DNA of 64,000 nucleotides, taken from Ceraceosorus guamensis. Its lineage: Eukaryota; Basidiomycota; Exobasidiomycetes; Ceraceosorales; Ceraceosoraceae. The stretch covers positions 1 to 64,000 of the forward strand of contig NW_020290013.1 in assembly GCF_003144195.1 (NCBI RefSeq), read 5' to 3'. Of this stretch, positions 47,973-58,785 are shown one piece after another; the stretch's first letter is position 1, and each line of letters starts with the position of its first letter. The notes beneath the pieces are model-generated. The model ran no database searches. It worked only from the letters and a program-made list of their open reading frames with translations, and had not been told where the DNA came from. The position numbers were made by a program, and so were the translations under genes.

Positions 47973-49243
47973 TTATTGAGTCGCATGCAGCCTATCGCCC
48001 GTGTCGCCCAGACCAGGTATGATGAGCCCCTTCTCGTTCAGCGTCTGGTCAATGGCTCCCACCCTACAGCGAGGCAGGAGACACTCGCACCGATCAGAAG
48101 CGTCGCTCGGCAAGTTACAGCTGCCACCCTGATCGAGGTGGCCACTCACCAAATGTTCAGGCCAGGACAAGCGGAGGCGAGGCTGTTCAGACCTTGTGCG
48201 GACCCAAGCACGCAGAGGAACCTGATTTTGGAAATAGGAATACCCCAATCCGTGATCATTTTGACGCAGACCTGGGGGTCGGGTGTGAGACCCGAGACAT
48301 GGGCCAGACATTAGCATGAGAAGCAATGCTCAAGGGGAACGACCCAGCCAAGCCGCGGGCAATTTTGACACTCGCTATCGCTGTCCCACCCGTCGCTACG
48401 AGCGGATCCAAGATGAGCACTTCGTCCACATTTGGCGTTTCGGGAAGCTACAGAGCAGACGCCAAATGAGAATGATTAGCGTCATTGCCTAGATCGCAGG
48501 AGCGCCAATTAGGAACAATGAATCACCTTGGAGTAATACTCGACTGGCTGCAAGCTCAGCTTCTCCCTGAAGAGACCAATGTGCTGGACTGATGTGTTTT
48601 CGGGCAACAGAGCCAGCGCAGCTGTCGCGAGGAGGAAGGGGATCCTGTCATTCAGCCGTCGACGAAGATTTAATCACTTTTGGAGTTACATTTGCTCACC
48701 GTCAACCATGCCCAGGCCGGCTCTCAGGATCGGAACCAAGCCGATGCGCCCCTGCCCATCGCAGCGTAAAACAAATAATGCAGACCGTTTGGTGAGCAAA
48801 GCGCATACATGTACCTCGCTGAGCGATTTGGGACTTTGCGCAGCTGAGATCCTATCTCTGTTTCTTGCAGCATCACGCAAAGTGCCGCAGATGAAGCCCT
48901 CCACCGGCCACAATATGCCAAGGCGCATTGTCCCGCACGTCTCACCACATCTTACGCCCCGACTCTCCTCTTGCCCCCTGCACACACCTGTCCTCTCCGC
49001 TTCCTGCTCTGCGCAACTCACAGAAATCTCTTCCCCTTCAAATTTGGCCAAAGGTCCTTCGCCCTGGACTTCATGAACGCCCAAATCCTTCGTAGCTTCC
49101 ACAACAAGCACCGTAGTGATGTTCCTGACCAATTCCCTAAACTGTTTGGGCGAGGTGGTGGCCAGTCTTAGATTGGCTAGATGTGTGGATAAGAGCGGAT
49201 GCGCGACTTTGTGAATGTGCGAGTTGATCTCGGAGCTGGACAT
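47973..49243 (-). CDS. Uracil phosphoribosyltransferase, bacterial (Upp) type
   Basis: The model is complement(join(47973..48063,48150..48271,48370..48447,48527..48621,48700..48751,49022..49243)), 219 residues. It converts uracil and PRPP to UMP in pyrimidine salvage. Motifs are VAHPLLSTHLANLRL, QFRELVRNITTVLVVEATKDL, GLVPILRAGLGMVD, HIGLFREKLSLQPVEYYSK, the PRPP loop LILDPLVATGGTAIAS and the C-terminal VGAIDQTLNEKGLIIPGLGD. Length and motif order match bacterial Upp (about 208-215 residues) more closely than yeast FUR1. Five of the six exons are firm. The donor after exon 4 (at 48369) would be the weak GTCAAA, placed by phase and by protein length; an unusual splice or small sequence error there cannot be excluded. 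The first intron is 270 nt. The start at 49243 is the first Met of the conserved region. Confidence 0.85.
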
Positions 49244-49979
49244 GATGCCGGCTTGCGGGGCTGTGGAGGTGAAAATGGATGTGATGTGCAAGCAGATGAT
49301 GTGGATGAAGGCTGGAGTAAAGCAGCTGGATGCCAGGCACTGGTATGCTGTTCAGCACAGGCTACTCTCGTGCAAGAGTCGAGCGACAAGATGAGACGTG
49401 TTGCATGGGTACTCCAGCCAAGGATCTGACCCAAATAAAGTCACAGCGGCAAGGCGAGCTGTGGAGTCCCTAGAGGCAGGCGTAGCGACGGACAGCTTCG
49501 TCCAAACGTATGGTCGTGGTCGGATAGATTGGCTTATCTTGATCTGTGAGAACGAAGCGGAACGGGTGGCTGCATGCACGCACGCACGCACGCACGGGTG
49601 CTGCATCTGCTGATGATCTGCAGGGGACCCCGACGCGTGCGAAGTGCAGCACCGCCTCCATGATGCATCCATCACCAGCGAAAGCCGCGTAGTCTGTGAT
49701 ACCGCGCCGCGCACACGTGATCCTGCGAAGCTCAATCATTGAATGCGTAATCGTAGACCGCACCCTTGATTGATGAGAATGCAAACATCTGAACACCCAC
49801 GACTCAGTCACACTTGACTTCAGCTTCACTCAAGAAAAGGTACGTCATTCAGAACCAAAGCACCACAGCCTCCCGACTCATACGGGCTCAGGGAGCTGCG
49901 AACATGTCTAGTAGCGCATTGAGCGTCAACTGCAATTTCTGGTCGCGGGCTTATTAGATTACAAAAGCGAGGGGACTTC
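49244..49979. other. Spacer between LYS4 and UPRT genes
   Basis: 736 bp between the LYS4 stop and the UPRT start, both on the minus strand. It contains a (GCAC)n run at 49575-49596. No gene was seen. Confidence 0.5.
49575..49596. repeat. Tetranucleotide (GCAC)n run
   Basis: About five tandem GCAC units within an intergenic spacer. Confidence 0.8.
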
Positions 49980-52459
49980 TCACGCGCCGATTGTCCTCCT
50001 TACCCAAGCCTCCAACCCTCCCGCCGTCCATATATCCTGTACAGCCGTTCCCACACCCGCAGGCGTGGTAGTGTACCTCTTCTCGCTTCCATCCGGTAGC
50101 CTGAGCGTCAATCGTCCATTGCTGCTATCCACGCCGACCTGCGCACCCTTCAAAAGCACGCTGATCTCCCCCTCTTCCTTGCCTCCATTTCCCCTCGCTC
50201 CATCCTTTGCATGCTCCCTCGTCAAATCCTCCACCAGCTCTGGACATTCCAAGCACACCAATCCATTGTTGATCGCGTTCCTCTTGAAAATGTCGCCAAA
50301 AGAACCAGCAAGAACCAAGGGCACGCCGGCGTGCTTCAACGCAGTAGCCGCTTGTTCCCGCGAAGATCCCGTACCGAAATTGTACCCCGACACCAAAATC
50401 GTTCCCACCTTGCCCTGACCTTCTTGCGCCTCAGAAGCGCCAGAGCGTCGCAGCTCGGCCACTCTGGCAGCAAAGTTGGGGTCGTAGTTCTCCATCACCA
50501 CCTCGGCCTGTCTTTCTGCAGTGATGTCATCTTGATAAGTATACTTGCCTGGGTAAATCCCATCCGTGTTCAGATTATCTTGAGGTGCAAAGATTAGCGA
50601 GCCGGAAAAGGTGGGTGGGAAGCCGGGCAGCAGGTCCTGGGCGTCGGCGGGCGCGGCTTCGTCAGCACGAGAGGAGGTTGAAGCGCTCTGGGTGGACGCG
50701 GCGATGCGCTGGCCCAACTCGATGGAATACTTGAGAGCGTCGGCGCTCGGCAGAAGCGCCGGGTCCAAATCCTCTGGTCCGCAAATGCGACCCTGGACAG
50801 CGCTGGCAGCCACGACAGCAGGGCTGGCCAGGTAAGCCTTTGCATTCGGACTTCCCATTCTGCCCTTGTAATTTCTATTGGTAGCCGAGATGCCCGTCTC
50901 TCCATCTTCGAGCAATCCTACACCCAAGCCGATGCAGGGACCGCAGCCCGCTGGCAGAGGCTTGGCCCCTGCTGCCAACAGATCTCCCCAATCGCCCGCT
51001 TCCTCTGCAGAGCGCTGGACTAGAGAAGAAGCTGCTGCAACGTAGAACTCTACTCCTTGAGCGACGCGTTTGCCGCGCAGAACCGAAGCTGCCGCCGCAA
51101 TGTCCGAAGCACGAGAGTTGACGCAGCTGACGAGATAGGCCTTTTGAATGGCGATATCCTGCTTGGAGAGGGTACTTAGCGGCGTAGAGATTTTGACGCT
51201 GTTGGGGCCAGACACGTGAGGCGAGAGCGTGCTGAGATCCAGATGCAGCGTCTTTGCGTAGAAGGCGCCTTCGTCAGGTCTGAGCAGGTTCCTTGACAGC
51301 TCTTCCAGCCTCGCCTTGTTGAGGCGTGGATGATGCTGAGACTTCTTGGGTGATGATCCCACCTGGAAGTCCATCTTGTCCAACGAAGCGATGTGCTTTT
51401 CGTACCAATCCAGTGTGACCTGATCCACCGGAAAGACACCAGCTAGCGCGCCCCACTCTGTGGTCATGTTGCTGATGGCCAGACGCTCGTCGATGGACAG
51501 ACCAGCCACGCCATCGCCGACGAACTCTATGGCCGCATTGAGCACCTGATCCTGATTGAACACGCCGCACAAGGCGACGATCACATCCTTGCCAGTGACG
51601 CCAACAGGCAATCTGCCCGTCAGGTGCACCTTGACCACCGAAGGGATCTGCCACCACGTCTGACCAGTTGCCCAAATGGCGGCGGCGTCGGTCCTGACCA
51701 CCGGAGTGCCTACGCAGCCCACACCTCCATACATGTTGGAATGACTGTCGCTCGCCACTGCCAACGTTTGAGGAAAGGCATAGCCTTCCTCCACCATGAC
51801 TTGATGTCCGATGCCTCGGCCTGCTGGGTAGAAATCGACGCCTTGTTCTCGCGCAAACGACTCGATCTTGCTGTACTTTTGCAGATTGGCTGCCGATTTG
51901 TTCTGTACATCGTGATCCAGCGCAAAGACGACTTGGCCCACGTCCTTGATCTTCGTCGCACCGATGGATCTGAATCTGTCGTGGGGCGCAGGGGAGGGGG
52001 AGAAGGGGGGGGAGGAGGATCTGTGAGCTCACACTTCGAGCAGCGAAAGCAGCTCGTCAGCTCATCTTACGCTCACTTGTTGATGCAAGGCCCGGTATTG
52101 TCGTGCGTCATGACGTGCCTAGGCCTGATGGCGAGATAATCGCCCGCCAAGACTTTTTGACCATGCTTGAGCCCTACGGCATGAGTTTGAATGACCTTTT
52201 CGATGTATGTCTGCGGCTTGGACGCGGCATTTGGGAGCGAAGATGGCATGGACGTGGGCACTGCCAGGCTCCTGGAGGTGCTCGACGTGAAGCTCCTCTT
52301 CGCAGCTGCCGATCGCGCAGGCAGACCGGGTGATGGTGAGGATCTGGCTGAGGGTGACACACGCTCTGTGGATGTCGCACAACACCTCAGAGATGCTCCC
52401 GGCCTCGTACCAATGGCACCTCGTCGCAACAGCGCGGCCGAGCGAGCGAGCGGTGTCAT
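49980..52459 (-). CDS. LYS4: Mitochondrial homoaconitase
   Basis: The model is complement(join(49980..51975,52077..52459)), 792 residues. It converts homocitrate to homoisocitrate through homoaconitate, in the alpha-aminoadipate route to lysine, using a [4Fe-4S] cluster in mitochondria. The N-terminus is Arg/Ser/Ala-rich without acidic residues for about 70 positions, as for a transit peptide, followed by GQKVLAGDYLAIRPRHVMTHDN. Hallmarks are DHDVQNKSAANLQKYSKIE, YPAGRGIGHQVM, ASDSHSNMYGGVGCVGTPV, SCVNSRASDIAAAA and AGCGPCIGLG. The cluster cysteines lie near residues 409, 470 and 473. The swivel domain ends with NFGTGSSREQAATALKHAG. The DHDVQNKS and GRGIGHQ motifs separate it from isopropylmalate isomerase and aconitase. 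The 101-nt intron joins in phase (CINK to FRSIGATKIKD). It is slightly longer than yeast LYS4 (693), mostly in the presequence and an Ala/Ser insert before the swivel. Confidence 0.95.
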
Positions 52460-53121
52460 CTTCGCAGACGCACTAGTTGCAATGTCGAAGCTATACTTGG
52501 CGCGTCAGGAGTCCGAGAATGATTTCAGATTCGCAGTGAGCGGGTGCAACTACCTGGATTATCCGGATGGTGCCGATATGTACGCTGCGATGGACCACTT
52601 GTACGACTGGCATGGGAGAGGGGAACGCGATGTGAACAAAGAAGGAGAAGAAGTATTCATTTTGCGCAAACGGCTGAACAGGCTGTGACTCTCTTCTGAC
52701 TCGTCTGACTTGTATGCAGACTCACGCTCGTGACTATACCAGCGTGACTGCCTTCCCGTGTGCTGCAGCTCGATCTTCTTTCTTGTTAGCTCGAGCGAAG
52801 TGGCCAACCCCGCCAATCTCCGCGGGCTTCGTAAAGCTGCGCCAGCCAATCCCGTGAGGGCACGCTGCTGCATGCTGCTCACGCGATTTCAAACCCTCAA
52901 AGCAACGAGCATCGCCCGAGTAATCCCGGTCCACTGATTCGCGCAAGCATCACCGCGTCCATCATGACAGTCGTGACAGGTCTGACTATCGAACAGGATC
53001 ATCTCGGAACAGTAAGCTCTCATCGGACTTCTTTGTGCTCCCATCCGATGGCGAGGTCAAGGGCGAGAAAGTACAGACGACACAAGCTTGTTATACGAGT
53101 ATGAAAACGCTCAACGATTGC
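52460..53121. other. Spacer upstream of LYS4
   Basis: 662 bp between the LYS4 start and the stop of secreted protein A. Open frames on both strands overlap here (52559-52882 minus, and a plus frame reaching 52688) but lack splice or family support. A TCGTGA motif occurs near 52728. Confidence 0.4.
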
Positions 53122-54750
53122 CTAGCCCGTGTGCGGACCAAGGTACTTTTCCAAGCCCGAAAAGAAGCTCGGGCTTGGTGGTGCGTACTCCGGAGACTCG
53201 ACACTCGAATGGGGGTTCGAAAAGTCGTGCGAGCGTCGTGGTTGCTCAAATCCAGGAGGAGCGTCGGAATTCCGCGCTCCTCCTCTCGAGTCGTGCAGCG
53301 GCGGGTGCAAGTGCACGTCACCATGGGCCATGTCGTGTGGAAGTGCGGCTGCATTCGACGCTGGATGAAAACCAGGAGGAAACGCCACACTTTCCTGTGG
53401 ATGCCTTGAAGAAGAGGCAACATTTTGGTCGATCGAATCAATGCTGTGCTGAGGCGATGCGGAAGTGGCAGGTGTGCGATGCATCCAGAGGCCCGCTGGG
53501 AGGTGTTCCAAACGTGTCGGCCAAGCTTGGGCATCCGCAGAATGCGATGGTTTGGCAGCGAGAATGTTAGGAGGCGTGACTTCTTTCGTGGGCCTGACAC
53601 TAGCCTTCGGGCGAGGTGACGGCGTCTTTTGCCTCTTCAACTCGCGGATTGTTGGGTCGTCTACGGCGTCCACGTGCTCCGGCACCTGATGCAGTGCGTG
53701 CTGAGGCTGGTCCTCAGAGTGCTGCACCGTCGTGGCACTGCTGGTCGGAGTGTGTTGCCCTGTGAACCTGTACACTCTGCTCAGAGCGTCAGGCTCACGT
53801 TTGGTGCCCCTCCTCTTCTTTTGGCGCTCTGGCTTCACGATGCCTTCGCTAGCTTTCTTTTCCCAAAAAGCTCTCTCGACCTCTTCTAATGGTCGTGGAT
53901 GCACCAATTGACGGATTTCTGTCTGCTGATCCTGTAGGGCCTCAGTCTTATCTCTACATCTACCCAGCGCATGCACATAGCTCCCACACAATGGCACAGC
54001 CTTGACTTTTCTTTGACGACCGCCAGGTAGTCTGGGATTCGGCGTCTTGTGCCATCCGCCCTGCCCGTCCGGCCGATCAAGGTCCAGCCACGCAGCAAGG
54101 GGTAGCTGCCTTTTTTGAGGTTCGGCCACCTTCAGCTTCCTGACGGCCGCTTCCTGCTCATCGAAATACAGGCCAGTCCTATGTGTGAAAGCATGCTTGA
54201 GCTTGACGGTATGCGTCGCACTGCCACTCTCATCAAGAAAAGGCGCGTAGTGAAAGCCCCTGCTGCTGCCCGAGGTGGGCTTATCGAACGGAACTCGTTG
54301 CCAAGCCTCGCCCTGCAAGTGGGTCTCGGGTGTCTCATCTGTGTTTCGGAAGCGGCGCGTGACCTACGCCGATCGACGAGCCACGTTACAAGGTGAGCCA
54401 GCGTGTCTATCCGCTCAAAAGGCAGAATCGCCTCAACTTACGCGAAAGTAATCAGGCTTCTCTTTGCCTGCGAAATGCTCAAGCACGCTCCTGATCGCAG
54501 CGTGTTGACTGTTGGGCGACTCCAAGCCATTGAGACTTATATTGATGCGCTTTTGCAACATATGCGTCTCTCCTAGAAGTGACCTTCTTCGCCCGTTCAC
54601 GGATGGAAGACTATCTTGTCGAGGGGCGCTAGCGTATCTTGTACTACTCTGTGCACCCCGGGTCGTGAAAAGCTTCCCTGATGCCGAGGCAGAGAGTGGC
54701 GCACCAAATGCTACGCCAAGAAGTATGGCTGCCAGTTGACAGGGCTGCAT
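53122..54750 (-). CDS. Predicted secreted protein A, unknown family
   Basis: The model is complement(join(53122..54363,54442..54750)), 516 residues. The first residues (MQPCQLAAILLGVAFG, then APLSASA) form a plausible signal peptide cleaved near residue 21-24. The 78-nt intron (GTAAGT...GCGTAG, phase 0) falls after PDYFR. A second acceptor 51 nt further on also keeps frame. After the intron the protein has VTRRFRNTDETPETHLQGEA, then a Gly/Tyr segment, then RKVKAVPLCGSYVHALGRC, and ends in about 200 Pro/His/Ser-rich residues. Basic runs (RQKKRRGTKR) near residue 260 could be processing or nuclear-targeting sites. No known family or enzyme motif was found. The post-intron block aligns with secreted protein B at 58786-60723, including the intron position. 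A host-interaction or cell-wall role is conceivable, but the sequence does not show one. Confidence 0.75.
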
Positions 54751-55526
54751 CTTGAATCTTCGCTGGCGCTTGTAGGTTACACGCGAAGTAATCTGCAGTG
54801 AGGGTGGTCGTGTGCGAAGCACACTAGTAAGCAAAGGGCCACGTTGTGATATCTTGTGATCGCTCCGTCTTCTCAACGCTGCCGGCGACAGGAAACGTGC
54901 GGCGGGTGCACGAAGCTGCGAGACTGATTGTGTCCGAAGAAGAATGCTTCGGTCTGGATTCGTCAGTGCAATCGCAATCGCCACCCCACAAGCGGCTCTC
55001 TCCTGTCGTACCGATATACTTGCTAATGAGTGTGGCCAATCGTGAAATGTGATTCAGGCCTCGATCAGCTCCATGGAAGTGTTGACTTTTTACGGAATTT
55101 AAGTTCAATCAACACCTGGATCGTCGATTGCTCCGCACGCTTAACGGCCTCCCACCCCACTTCACCTGACCTTGTTTGGGGCGGTCGCCAAGCAGCGCCA
55201 ACACCAAGGCGCGACCTCCCTTCGAACCTTGGGCGCTAAGACCCGTTGTATTTCCTACTGTGCCACCAGCGCGCGCGCTCGCATCGGTGAGCCCCCTTCC
55301 CTCGATCGCACGGAGCTCCACCACTGCGTACAGAAAGGCGTTGAGCTGCGTATTGACAGTCTGTCTGACCAGTGCCATTGACTGAAGGTACATATAATAT
55401 TTTGGTGGTGTCTGGACTGAAAGTCTCAAGAGGTAGGCGGTCTGACCTTGCGCATTCTTCGCAAGCGACCGAACGTGAAACGCGCAGAAAGATTCGGTGG
55501 CGTCCATTGGGTTTGGCGATGACGAT
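54751..55526. other. Spacer between secreted protein A and SDR genes
   Basis: 776 bp, probably the promoter of secreted protein A. The frame of the first exon stays open upstream to 54984 without an ATG. A 132-codon frame at 55109-55507 follows directly on the SDR 3' end, but it was not accepted because the SDR family ends just after its VDGG motif. Confidence 0.45.
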
Positions 55527-57407
55527 TTAGTCAGTAGCTGCGCCCTGATCGCAAAGAGATAGGCGCCCTAGATGTGAGAGGTGTGCTTCACGAGTCCCTT
55601 TTGCCACATGTGTGCTGCGACTCACCTTCAGTATCGCTCCGCCGTCTACTCTGAGGCGTGCCCCATTTGCAAAGAGCGAGTTGCGGCCGCTTAGATAAAG
55701 GACGCTCGCGGCGTGTCTGGAGATCAATGACAAAGGAAGCTGTGTGAGCTCGATTTGTCCGTGGGAGACAGGGCGATGACTTGGGATCGCCTTGACACTG
55801 ACTCGTGCGGGAGACCAGCTCGGCCAGCTGGAATATCTGCCCCATTCGTGCCCTTAAGCACGCCATGTCCAGTGCCTGGTTCTGTCGATGACGCCCCGGT
55901 CATATCTGTGGGATAAAGGCCAGGCTCCAACGTGTTGACGCGAATGGATGAGTCGGTTAGAATGCACGAGAGCATTGAGCTCCAGTGCGAAGCGGCAGCT
56001 TTGGACACGTTGCTTGAGAAGCGGGAGCGCGGACGGTCAGCTCGTGTCCGTGATCGCGGAAATCACGCGAAATCTGTACGAAGCTCACTAGAGTGCGTTG
56101 ACGATACTGCAAGGACGTCGGACAGGTCAGCAGCAAAGTATGGCACGGGATTGAGGCTTTTACGTACTCACGGTAGCCTTGCGAAAGGAGCCATTCCAAA
56201 AGGGGGGAAGGAGCAGAACTGAGCTTCGGCAGCAGTCTAGACGCACCAATACGGTCGAGGAGAAACGAACATGACTCACTTGATTGAGGCGGCATTGGAG
56301 CTGACAGTGATGACCTGACTAGTGTAAGCTGGCCATTCCAAACCCTCCTTCTTTGCTTGAGCGTTGTGCCACTCGCTTCCTTTCCTCAGAGTTTGGAGGA
56401 AGGCTATGGAGCTGAGGTAGGGGCCCATGACGTTGACGTGGAAGATGTGGTCGAAGTCATCCTGCGAGAAAGAGTCTAACTCCGATACGATTGCTTCAAA
56501 GTTCGTCGTGTCGTATCCTTCTTTACCATAGTTCTTCTACGTCGGTGAAAAGACAGCGAGCGCGTATAAGCTGCAGAGACGACAGAGGATGGCGTCAAGT
56601 CTGATTACCGCACCATCATCTTCCCGGAAACACCTGCGAGTGAGCGCATAGAACGTTGACAGCAGCTCATCAGCAGCTGTTCCTGCTCTCGAGACCCCTT
56701 CCAAACGGGGCGTACCTGCGTTGCAAAGCAAGATATCGATGCCTCTTTCTCCCTGCTGGCTCTCTATGGCACCGACTGCCTCCTTCAGCGACTCCTTCGA
56801 AGTGACGTCCGCTAGATCAAAAGAATGCACAGAAAAGTGTCAACGTCTCCGCACTGCAAAGAACGCTTCTGACACGCCGCCAAGGCTCAGCTCACCTTGT
56901 ACGGGTATCAAAGTGCCCTTTATCGACGCGCAGAAGGTAGGTGGGGTGATCAGCGCATACATAGAGCAGTACGTCTTCAACTAGCGGCCCTGGCTCACCT
57001 GGACCGAATTCACGCCATTCAAAGAACTGGCCGCACGTTGTAGAACGTCGTCCCTGCGACCAAGAATGTACACCTTTGCGCCGCTGTCCAAAGGCGCGCC
57101 GCGCGGAGCCTCAGTAGAAGGATCGGGCCTGAGGGCTTTCAAGATCGAGCTACTCACTTCAAGGCAAGAGCTTGCGCCGCATACAGTCCGAGACCAGCGC
57201 TAAGCGAAGGATTGTATGGAGCCGCGGATGTCAGCTTGGTGTCTTGCCAGATCACTCTGGGAAATCCGCAGCATTGGTGAGTGCATGTTCCGCCAAAGGG
57301 CTCACTGACTTGCCGCCTGTCACTACAGCCACGAGTCCTTCAACGTCCGATCTTCCCGTGAGCCCGCGGAAGTGATCCAAAGAAGTGACGGATAGACTTG
57401 AAGTCAT
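55527..57407 (-). CDS. Short-chain dehydrogenase/reductase, 11 exons
   Basis: The model is complement(join(55527..55544,55626..55716,55803..56012,56089..56106,56280..56536,56614..56633,56716..56811,56896..56917,56999..57083,57158..57199,57310..57407)), 318 residues. It is a classical NAD(P)-dependent SDR of unknown substrate. The cofactor loop TGGNAGLGLYAAQALAL spans exons 1-2. ILGRRDDVL follows beta-2 and suits NADP, with DVTSKESL and the LLCNAGVSG motif next. HIFHVNVMGPYLSSIAFL contains the conserved Asn. VITVSSNAAS carries the catalytic Ser, and YNVSKAAASHW the catalytic Tyr and Lys near 213 and 217. IRVNTLEPGLYPTDMT and RLRVDGG close the fold. Exons of 18, 20, 22 and 18 nt interrupt the fold, and every phase agrees. 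Intron sizes are 73-110 nt, plus one of 173 nt. The last acceptor (GATCAG) was chosen because it ends the protein just after VDGG. The gene lies between two predicted secreted-protein genes. Confidence 0.88.
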
Positions 57408-58785
57408 GATGTACCTGAAAGGGTGCCGTAATCTGTGCGCGAGGGGCGATGGTACGGAGCAGCGCGCTTTTGGTCTGTGCTTGTGAACGATTATTGCTGA
57501 TCAGTAGCTAAGGGAATGGAAGTAGACAGTCGCCATTGGCTCTATTACGGAGGGCTTCGATTCAAGCTGTGAGCGTGAGTTCGCGCCCGAAGCACATGTG
57601 CTGGTGGATGAATGGATGCAAGCACGCATGCATGGATGCATGGATGTGGAGGTGGATGTGAACGCGCTCTCCTCACCAGACTTCATGTTGTACAGCGCCC
57701 GCATATTGCCCGCCCGCCGCTCAGGTCACAAACATCGAGGGTGTTCGTCGTGCGCTCGTGACTCCGCTTCTCGAAACATCGCCGTCATAGCAGCGATGGA
57801 TGCTTGCTCGCAAACACATTCACACCAGGTCTTGCGTCAGCACACCAACTCTTGAGGAGTCACAACGCCTTGATGTGCGTCCAGTCTGGGTCACGAGTGG
57901 CCGCGAGCAGCCTAGCGCAAGGATATGACGAGCGCGACGCGGCATCGACACTCTCGACTCTCCGACAAAGAATCGTGAATCGCAAAATGCAAATGGTCAA
58001 CATCGCTTGTTGTTTTGCGTCACATGAACGTTGACGTCAGGGGCGTCAGGAAGCCTGTCGTAAGTATGAGTTGACTTCGATAGTCTGAGTGATGCATTGC
58101 GCATCAGGACTTGGTCGTGCACCGAGTGGCGAGCATGCACACCGCTACGATAGGATCTCGGTGGCGCGGAGCGCGACTACGCCACTCACTAGAGGCCACG
58201 CACAGGCACTTCGATGACGCTTTCCATCACATAAATGGAGTCACGTTCAGCACGCCTTTTCCACAGTAACCGCCACCTCGTTCGGCGCCTTATGATGGCT
58301 ACCGTCAAGGACTCGGTCCACAGCCACCAGGCCCGTCGTCCGCCGACAAGAAGCCTTCTCCCTTCTTTTTCGGTGCTCGCAGAAGAGACGCCCTTGATCT
58401 TCCGGCAGCGCCGCATCTGTTCCGTGACCCCGCGCCGGTCAGCCACGGTCTTGTGGGGCCCAGCTCTTTGCAAGACCTGCTGCGGTCGCATTCGGTGTGG
58501 GCTTCAATGGTGGCGACGATGTGCGTTGGCGCCGCATACATCCGTGGACATGAGAGACGACAGGCTGTCGACATCAAGCGCTGTGTCTCGCATCGAGCGG
58601 GTGGCGTGCGTGTCAGCGCCTCTCGAGATCGCACAACACGGGTCTTTCAATCTTGGGCAGCAGCAACATTACTAAGCAGGCTTCCTCGAGCACCACCACC
58701 ACCACTCGCGTCTGCTGGCAGTTCTTGCCTTCTTCAGTTCGCATTGCTTCGTGTATTTCTCTTCGATCCCCGCTGTAACAGCGCC
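57408..58785. other. Divergent spacer between SDR gene and secreted protein B
   Basis: 1.4 kb between the starts of two divergent genes, so it probably contains both promoters. A GGATGCAT-type minisatellite lies at about 57605-57658, and TCGTGA motifs near 57753 and 57972. The frame of secreted protein B is open upstream to 58453, but the signal peptide argues for the ATG at 58786. Confidence 0.45.
57605..57658. repeat. Short GGATG/GCATG repeat tract
   Basis: Degenerate tandem copies of GCATGGATG and GGTGGATGTG over about 50 bp in the divergent spacer. Confidence 0.6.

Noticed and set aside
52191-52688. 165-codon plus-strand frame
   Set aside because: Its first half is antisense to the LYS4 presequence exon. 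The second half looks protein-like but has no splice or family support.
55109-55507. 132-codon frame contiguous with the SDR 3' end
   Set aside because: It can be read through from the last SDR exon with another acceptor, but classical SDRs end just after VDGG. The alternative acceptor at 55545 gives the expected length.
56107-56279. Possible exon at 56180-56270 within the SDR gene (frame with APSPLLEWLLSQGY)
   Set aside because: Including it breaks the frame into the YNVSK exon. Treating the whole 173 nt as one intron keeps the phase.
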